A DNA stretch of 11,273 nucleotides. Origin: Lachnospiraceae bacterium (GTDB lineage Bacteria > Bacillota > Clostridia > Lachnospirales > Lachnospiraceae). Made by a program: the position numbers and the translations under genes. Position 1 is the stretch's first letter, and each line of letters opens with the position of its first letter. The DNA lies in the NCBI GenBank assembly GCA_900763175.1, contig CAAFJI010000273.1, positions 1 to 11,273 on the forward strand, read 5' to 3'. Of the stretch, positions 7,707 through 11,273 are shown one piece after another. The notes beneath the pieces were generated by a model that worked only from the letters and a program-made list of their open reading frames with translations, made no database searches and was not told the DNA's origin.

Positions 7707-7740
7707 TCAGAAAACACTATTGTTTTCTGAAAATTATAAT
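7707..7740. promoter_or_regulatory. Perfect 9-bp inverted repeat followed by a TATAAT box
   Basis: TCAGAAAAC (7707-7715) and GTTTTCTGA (7722-7730) are perfect complements around ACTATT, and TATAAT lies at 7735-7740. No matching -35 is present at 16-18 bases. It could be an operator left from a lost gene, or an AT-rich hairpin. It lies just upstream of the truncated YibE/F fragment. Confidence 0.3.
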
Positions 7741-7778
7741 ACTATACAAATAATTACAATGTGGCAGAGTACTAGAGC

Positions 7779-7982
7779 GTGTTTGCAGGAAGCAGTGTGA
7801 GTATGCTTCTCCTGGACTATGCCTATGATCTCCCCTATCAGCAGATCATCAACTCTAACAATATTGGAATTGCCATTATGCAGGGTCTGGCCGGAAGCTT
7901 CGGAATCGTGTTGTCTGTTCCCCTGACAGTGGTTATCTGCACTGTTTTGTATCATGGAAAAGTAAATAGAGAAGAAATATAA
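7779..7982 (+). pseudogene. 5'-truncated remnant of a YibE/F-family membrane protein
   Basis: About 67 codons encode FAGSSVSMLLLDYAYDLPYQ, then NSNNIGIAIMQGLAGSFGIV and a final hydrophobic segment. This resembles the last ~65 residues of YibE/F-type permeases (GSS-xxxLL, LPY-x-Q-x-INS, RGLAGS-GI). An in-frame TAG at 7773 lies just before the fragment, no ribosome binding site precedes its GTG, and nothing upstream encodes the missing 200 or more residues. It therefore looks like the tail of a gene whose 5' part was deleted. The original stop codon survives, and a good terminator follows 9 nt later. Expression as a small membrane peptide cannot be excluded but is not supported. Confidence 0.65.
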
Positions 7983-7991
7983 TGGGAAAGC

Positions 7992-8020
7992 AGCTGTTCT
8001 TCGGAGGAGCAGCTTTTTTT
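7992..8020 (+). terminator. Rho-independent terminator after the YibE/F remnant
   Basis: AGCTGTTCTT (7992-8001) pairs with AGGAGCAGCT (8005-8014), with two G-U pairs, and runs straight into a long T-tract ending at 8020. It fits the terminator of the once-intact upstream gene and insulates the ruvAB promoter. Confidence 0.8.
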
Positions 8021-8036
8021 CTGTGAAAACTCCACT

Positions 8037-8050
8037 CGAATGAATGTTTG
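8037..8050 (+). promoter_or_regulatory. LexA/DinR-like SOS box overlapping the ruvAB -35
   Basis: CGAAT-GAAT-GTTTG matches the Gram-positive LexA (DinR) box CGAAC-N4-GTTCG at eight of ten defined positions, with both differences C to T. It overlaps the first bases of the putative -35 at 8048. ruvAB belongs to the LexA regulon in Bacillus subtilis, so the placement makes biological sense. Confidence 0.55.
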
Positions 8051-8076
8051 CTTTTTTTGCCGGGATATGATATGAT
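8048..8076 (+). promoter_or_regulatory. Putative sigma-A promoter of ruvAB
   Basis: TTGCTT (8048-8053), a 17-bp spacer and TATGAT (8071-8076). A second overlapping TATGAT lies at 8066-8071. It is positioned after a terminator and about 60 bases before the ruvA start. Confidence 0.6.
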
Positions 8077-8138
8077 GACAGGGAAAAAATTCAGTGTGTA
8101 ACAGGCACTGTGTGAAAGATAGAGAAACGGGAGGCAAT

Positions 8139-8753
8139 ATGATTTCATTTATTCGGGGAACTGTGGCGGAGCTTACAGAGAATTCTGTGATCCTGGAGTC
8201 CGGTTATATGGGTTTTGAGGTAAATATGACAGGGAATGCCCTGGCACAGCTTCATATAGGGCAGGAAGTGAAGCTGCACACGTATTTTCAGGTGAGAGAG
8301 GATGCCATGGTGCTTTTTGGCTTTTTCCGTAAGGATGACCTGCAGATGTTTAAGCTTCTTCTTGGAGTGAATGGAGTGGGGCCCAAGGCTGCTCTTGGGG
8401 TTTTGGCAGGGATTACTGCAGATGAGTTGCGCTTTGCCGTGCTTTCTGATGATGTGAAGACCCTTTCCAGGGCACCTGGAATCGGGAAAAAGACGGCTCA
8501 GAAGCTGATCCTGGAGTTAAAAGATAAGCTTAGCCTTGAGGAGGCCTTTGAGCAGAAGCTTGCCAATGAGCAGGCGGATGCCACGGTTGCGGCAGCTGGT
8601 ACCGGGATGACAGACGCCAGACAGGAGGCTGTGGAAGCACTGGTTGCATTAGGGTACAGCGGTACGGATGCCCTTCGTGCAGTGCGCAAGGTGCCGGATG
8701 AAGAGGCTGTTGACGTAGAGGCGATTTTGAAGGCTGCGCTGAAGAATTTTTGA
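8139..8753 (+). CDS. ruvA: Holliday junction branch migration protein RuvA
   Basis: RuvA binds four-way junctions as a tetramer and loads the RuvB motor on two opposite arms. The 204-aa product has the three-domain layout: an N-terminal OB-fold (1 to ~62, beginning ISFIRGTVAEL); two helix-hairpin-helix motifs in domain II, at NGVGPKAAL (78-86) and APGIGKKTAQKL (112-123); then a loose linker (~135-160) and a C-terminal RuvB-binding helical domain containing EALVALGYS. The acidic pin residues E54-D55 sit in VREDAMVLFGF, as in RuvA family members. The start ATG at 8139 follows GGGAGG and gives the normal N terminus. An in-frame GTG at 8094 would add 15 unrelated residues and lacks a ribosome binding site. 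Confidence 0.97.
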   Translation: MISFIRGTVAELTENSVILESGYMGFEVNMTGNALAQLHIGQEVKLHTYFQVREDAMVLFGFFRKDDLQMFKLLLGVNGVGPKAALGVLAGITADELRFAVLSDDVKTLSRAPGIGKKTAQKLILELKDKLSLEEAFEQKLANEQADATVAAAGTGMTDARQEAVEALVALGYSGTDALRAVRKVPDEEAVDVEAILKAALKNF

Positions 8754-8876
8754 CGGGTATCTGTTTAGGGTCTGCCCCCAAAATCATTGCACACCTTATT
8801 TTATGGGAGGTTGGGCCTGAGAGGGCGTTCTGTCCTTGGAAAAATTACTGCCAGTTACTATTTTGCGAGGTTAATA

Positions 8877-9884
8877 ATGGATAATCGGATCATTACCACA
8901 GATGTTACAGAGGAAGACTTTTCCCTGGAGGGAAATCTGCGTCCTCAGACTCTGGATGAATATATTGGTCAGGAGAAGACCAAACACATTTTAAAAGTAT
9001 ATATTGAAGCTGCCAAACAGCGCCATGATTCTCTGGATCACGTACTGTTTTACGGCCCTCCGGGACTTGGTAAAACGACCCTGTCCGGAATCATTGCCAA
9101 TGAGATGGGAGTCCATATGAAGGTGACTTCCGGCCCTGCTATTGAAAAACCGGGAGAGATGGCGGCAATCCTCAACAATCTTCAGGAGGGAGATGTTCTC
9201 TTTGTAGATGAGATCCACCGTCTGAACCGACAGGTGGAGGAAGTGCTCTATCCGGCTATGGAGGATTTTGCCATTGACATTATGATCGGAAAAGGGGCAT
9301 CTGCCCGTTCTATCCGGCTGGATCTGCCGAAATTTACTTTAGTAGGTGCCACAACCAGAGCAGGACTTCTGTCTGCACCTCTTCGTGACCGTTTCGGAGT
9401 GGTGCATCATCTGGAATTTTACAGCCAGAAGGAGCTGACCACGATCATTATGCGTTCTGCCCAGGTATTGGGCGTGGAGATTGATGTAAAGGGAGCCGGA
9501 GAGATTGCCAAGAGATCCAGAGGAACCCCTCGTCTTGCCAATCGTCTGTTAAAGCGTGTCCGGGATTTTGCCCAGGTGAAATATGACGGCAGGATTACCT
9601 ATGATGTGGCCTGCTTTGCTCTGAATCTTCTGGAAGTGGACCAGTACGGGCTGGATAAGCTGGACCGACAGATCCTTACCACCCTGATCGTGAACTTCCA
9701 GGGCAGCCCGGTAGGTCTTGACACCCTGGCAGCCGCCATCGGAGAGGACTCCGGTACCCTGGAGGACGTATACGAGCCCTACCTTCTGAAAAACGGCTTC
9801 CTCACCCGCACCCCCAGAGGCAGAATGGCCTCCCGCCTCGCCTACGAGCACCTTGGATTCCCCATTCCTGAAACAGAAAAGTAA
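8877..9884 (+). CDS. ruvB: Holliday junction branch migration ATPase RuvB
   Basis: RuvB is the hexameric AAA+ motor that pulls DNA through the RuvA-junction complex. The 335-aa product shows Walker A GPPGLGKT (60-67), Walker B FVDEIH (109-114), sensor 1 in VGATTRAG, the arginine-finger region APLRDRFG (167-174), sensor 2 in RGTPRLANRLLKRVRDF, and a C-terminal winged-helix DNA-binding domain ending GRMASRLAYEHLG. The ATG at 8877 is chosen because GCGAGG precedes it at good spacing and MDNRIITTDVTEEDF is the expected N terminus. The frame stays open further upstream to 8787, but that stretch has no family similarity. It lies 123 nt after ruvA with no clear terminator between, so the two are likely co-transcribed. 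No ruvC is present here, as is normal in Firmicutes. Confidence 0.97.
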   Translation: MDNRIITTDVTEEDFSLEGNLRPQTLDEYIGQEKTKHILKVYIEAAKQRHDSLDHVLFYGPPGLGKTTLSGIIANEMGVHMKVTSGPAIEKPGEMAAILNNLQEGDVLFVDEIHRLNRQVEEVLYPAMEDFAIDIMIGKGASARSIRLDLPKFTLVGATTRAGLLSAPLRDRFGVVHHLEFYSQKELTTIIMRSAQVLGVEIDVKGAGEIAKRSRGTPRLANRLLKRVRDFAQVKYDGRITYDVACFALNLLEVDQYGLDKLDRQILTTLIVNFQGSPVGLDTLAAAIGEDSGTLEDVYEPYLLKNGFLTRTPRGRMASRLAYEHLGFPIPETEK

Positions 9885-9924
9885 AGTTTTGTAAAAAATC
9901 CTATACTTTTACCTTGCACGTATT

Positions 9925-9980
9925 ATCAAGGCTTATCTGGGTGTATCATTTGTTGTTACGAAAACCTGGAAAGCCTTGAT
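9925..9980. repeat. 10-bp perfect inverted repeat
   Basis: ATCAAGGCTT (9925-9934) and AAGCCTTGAT (9971-9980) are perfect complements separated by 36 bases. The spacing is too wide for a simple terminator and no T-tract follows. Such a layout could be a recombinase or regulator binding site. Confidence 0.5.
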
Positions 9981-10041
9981 TTTACTAGGGAAATTTATAA
10001 TTATGGTTTTATCTTTGCTCATTATGTTACATCACGTGTCA

Positions 10042-10086
10042 GTGGAGTAAAATTTGTTTTGTGGGGTAAAATGTGGGGTATAAAAT
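10042..10086 (+). repeat. Three GTGGGGTAAAAT-like direct repeats
   Basis: GTGGAGTAAAAT (10042-10053), GTGGGGTAAAAT (10061-10072) and GTGGGGTATAAAAT (10073-10086) are near-identical; the last two are in direct tandem. No reading frame through them is convincing. They could be protein-binding iterons, for example recombinase arm sites, or the remnant of a coding repeat. Confidence 0.5.
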
Positions 10087-10201
10087 TAAGCACTCAATGC
10101 CGTAATACAAAGATTGCCGGAAACGTCTTGAAGCGGTAAAAGATCTGGCTTATTTGGAAGCGGTATAAAAGAAAAATGAATAGGTGGCTCGGAATGGGAA
10201 A

Positions 10202-10230
10202 TTGACAAATCCCGGAAGCTGGCATATAAT
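10202..10230 (+). promoter_or_regulatory. Perfect consensus sigma-A promoter
   Basis: TTGACA (10202-10207), a 17-bp spacer and TATAAT (10225-10230) match both hexamers and the ideal spacing. No gene follows on the plus strand, which points to a non-coding transcript starting near 10237. Confidence 0.8.
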
Positions 10231-10236
10231 ATACTT

Positions 10237-10345
10237 ATCAAGACAGCCAGTAAGGGAAGTCAAGGTTCCCTGTCTTGGCAAGATATATGTTTAAGACGTA
10301 GCCGCCTATTCTTTACCAGAGAGCAGGGCGGCTATTTCTTCGTTC
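10237..10345 (+). ncRNA. Structured small RNA candidate (about 105 nt)
   Basis: The transcript expected from the consensus promoter has no ORF with a ribosome binding site. It would fold into two elements. The first is a hairpin with lower stem CAAGACA/TGTCTTG (10239-10245 with 10271-10277), an 8-base one-sided bulge GCCAGTAA, upper stem GGGAA/TTCCC (10254-10258 with 10266-10270) and loop GTCAAGG. The second is the terminator hairpin at 10299-10334. Bases 10300-10311 (AGCCGCCTATTC) can pair over 12 nt, with one G-U, with GAATAGGTGGCT at 10178-10189, just upstream of the promoter. A strong promoter, a compact length and an antisense-like segment resemble antitoxin RNAs of type I toxin-antitoxin loci, but no intact toxin ORF was found. 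The RNA converges on the Uma2 gene, so it could also act on the 3' end of that transcript. Confidence 0.5.
10299..10345 (+). terminator. Terminator of the small RNA candidate
   Basis: TAGCCGCC (10299-10306) and GGCGGCTA (10327-10334) pair perfectly around a 20-base loop. A T-rich tract with few interruptions follows to about 10345 and beyond. The same hairpin would form in a minus-strand transcript leaving the Uma2 gene, though that strand lacks a T-run after the stem. Confidence 0.65.
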
Positions 10346-10372
10346 TTATTTTCTTTCTTTCAGGTTCTTGCC

Positions 10373-10915
10373 TTAAAAATCCATTTTACTGAAATCAATA
10401 AACAGATCCTCATAAATGCCGGCTTTGATGGTATCGGCAAAAGTGTATTGTTCAGAATCGCTGGTATCAAAATTGTAGACGATAACAAAGTTCTTGATCG
10501 GATCTACAATCCAGTATTCACGAACACCGGCGGTTCGATATTTAAACAGCTTAGTAAAGTAATCCATTCGCCTGCTACCAGGAGAAACAATTTCAATAAT
10601 CCAGTCCGGAGCACCGGTACAGCCTTTGTCGTTGAGCTTGTTGGGGTCACAAATAACGCTGATATCTGGTTCTACATAATTTCTATCATCTTCATTCAGG
10701 AATACGGCAAATGGGGCAATATCAACCTCACAGGAGCCGCCTTTTCTATCAATGTAATCAGCGATAGCACGACTGAGGGAGAACAGGAGCTTCTGGTGTC
10801 TTCTGGTTGGCGGTGCCATGTAGTAGATCTGGCCGTCAATCAGCTCCGCTCTGGTTCCTTCTGGTAAAGCATAGATATCTTCGATAGTGTAGTCTTCTCG
10901 TTGTGGTAATGGCAT
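10373..10915 (-). CDS. Uma2-family PD-(D/E)XK endonuclease (DUF820)
   Basis: The 180-aa product matches the Uma2 family (PF05685-like), predicted nucleases of the restriction-endonuclease fold whose biological role is poorly known. The family's landmarks are visible: an N-terminal YTIEDIYALPEGTRAELIDG with the conserved Glu, then YMAPPTRRHQ, NYVEPDISVICD with the catalytic Asp, and APDWIIEIVSPGS with the E-x-x-S/P core, followed by a YRTAGVREYWIVDP segment. The ATG whose first base is 10915 is chosen because AAAGGA lies about 10 nt before it and PLPQREDYTIEDIY is the usual family start. An ATG nine codons upstream (10942) has no ribosome binding site. It lies 47 nt behind the small HTH gene on the same strand, so an operon is likely. 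Active-site residues appear intact. Confidence 0.88.
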   Translation of the reverse strand: MPLPQREDYTIEDIYALPEGTRAELIDGQIYYMAPPTRRHQKLLFSLSRAIADYIDRKGGSCEVDIAPFAVFLNEDDRNYVEPDISVICDPNKLNDKGCTGAPDWIIEIVSPGSRRMDYFTKLFKYRTAGVREYWIVDPIKNFVIVYNFDTSDSEQYTFADTIKAGIYEDLFIDFSKMDF

Positions 10916-10962
10916 AGTAACACATCCTTTCTTGGAAAACATTAATAAGTTTCAAGTAAGTG

Positions 10963-11196
10963 TTATGGTTGTGGTGGTGTTGCTTGTTGGAAGTCAATAA
11001 CTAAATCATAGCCCATTGCAGAGAGGACTTTTTGAGCATCTTCAAATCCAAAGTTTTTCTTGTTTAGTAGTTTGGTAAGTCCTTGGGGCTTTATGTTTAA
11101 CTGTTCAGCAATTTCCCTTTGTGATATTTGTTTTTCAAGCATGAGCTTTTTTATCTCAATAACGATTTGCTCATTATCTTTGTAATGTATGAACAT
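10963..11196 (-). CDS. Small Xre/Cro-type helix-turn-helix regulator
   Basis: The 77-aa protein is essentially one Cro/C1-type HTH domain. About residues 8-65 contain LMLEKQISQREIAEQLNIKP, with the recognition helix around KPQGLTKLLNKKN, then an amphipathic helix (FEDAQKVLSAMGYDLVI) and a short Pro/Gln-rich tail. The start ATG (first base 11196) is preceded by AAAGGAGGTG, a perfect ribosome binding site, and a promoter lies at 11218-11246. It reads into the Uma2 gene. It is a plausible repressor of its own promoter, although the target is not shown by the sequence. The base composition of this gene and its leader is more AT-rich than that of the rnf-ruv block. Confidence 0.85.
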   Translation of the reverse strand: MFIHYKDNEQIVIEIKKLMLEKQISQREIAEQLNIKPQGLTKLLNKKNFGFEDAQKVLSAMGYDLVIDFQQATPPQP

Positions 11197-11217
11197 ATTG
11201 CACCTCCTTTTTACTAA

Positions 11218-11246
11218 AGTATAATAAAAATAAGGTTATAAGTCAA
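11218..11246 (-). promoter_or_regulatory. Sigma-A promoter of the HTH-Uma2 unit
   Basis: On the minus strand, TTGACT (11246-11241), a 17-base spacer and TATACT (11223-11218). The expected transcript starts near 11210, just before the AAAGGAGGTG ribosome binding site of the HTH gene. Confidence 0.7.
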
Positions 11247-11273
11247 TCTAAAAAGATGAAAAATAATACAAAA

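Larger units (their letters stand above)
9885..10372. other. Gene-free accessory stretch between ruvB and the Uma2 gene
   Basis: No intact gene was found in these 488 bases. They hold a 10-bp inverted repeat, three short GTGG-rich repeats, a duplicated GAAGCGGTAAAAGA-like motif (10130-10143 and 10158-10172), and a small RNA candidate with its own promoter and terminator. A stretch at about 10107-10185 has a protein-like look in one frame (RKRLEAVKDLAYLEAV, then a stop, then KKNE and a stop) but no start or ribosome binding site, so it may be gene debris. The mixture suggests an old integration or deletion scar downstream of ruvB. Confidence 0.45.

Noticed and set aside
8787..8876. N-terminal extension of ruvB
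   Set aside because: The frame is open, but the 30 extra residues have no RuvB similarity. GGGAGG near 8805 abuts a TTG without spacing, while GCGAGG before 8877 fits.
10448..10867. Plus-strand open frame opposite the Uma2 gene
   Set aside because: Uma2 motifs on the minus strand are clear. The plus frame has no family features and no ribosome binding site.

Overview
The window reads as chromosome of a low-to-medium GC anaerobic Firmicute, most likely a gut Lachnospiraceae (Blautia/Ruminococcus-like). The reasons are strong AGGAGG-type ribosome binding sites, sigma-A style promoters, the clostridial gene order rnfC-D-G-E-A-B, a RuvB of the clostridial type and a Uma2-family nuclease. No rRNA, tRNA, CRISPR array or complete insertion sequence was seen.

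Region 1 (1-7534) is an energy-metabolism block. A complete rnfCDGEAB operon (1025-6051) encodes the membrane complex that oxidises reduced ferredoxin with NAD+ and exports Na+ or H+. The genes are tightly packed: two ATGA overlaps, and otherwise gaps of 6-15 nt. A strong hairpin terminator follows rnfB. The operon is bracketed by two membrane proteins of the CmpB-like family (putative ABC-transporter type IV, PF06541-like). The upstream protein has one module and the downstream protein has two fused modules. All three modules end in the same basic K-x-Y-P tail, a pattern that the Rnf annotation does not explain.

Region 2 (7535-9884) holds a short intergenic stretch with hairpins, a 5'-truncated remnant of a YibE/F-type permease with its terminator still in place, then ruvA and ruvB. 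These encode the Holliday-junction branch-migration motor. They sit behind a good sigma-A promoter whose -35 overlaps a LexA/DinR-like box, so SOS control is likely.

Region 3 (9885-11273) is accessory. A 488-nt gene-free stretch carries a 10-bp inverted repeat, three GTGGGGTAAAAT-like repeats, a non-coding stretch that may be gene debris, and a perfect consensus promoter (TTGACA-N17-TATAAT). That promoter drives a roughly 105-nt structured RNA candidate ending in its own terminator. Converging on it from the minus strand is a two-gene unit, a small Xre/Cro-type regulator followed by a Uma2-family PD-(D/E)XK nuclease, with its own promoter at the right edge.

The least explained items are the small RNA candidate, which carries a 12-nt stretch complementary to sequence just upstream of its promoter; the CmpB modules around rnf; and the cysteine-rich tail of RnfE. 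Starts were chosen by ribosome binding site and family length. In five cases (the first CmpB gene, rnfC, ruvA, ruvB, the Uma2 gene) they lie inside the longest possible open frame.
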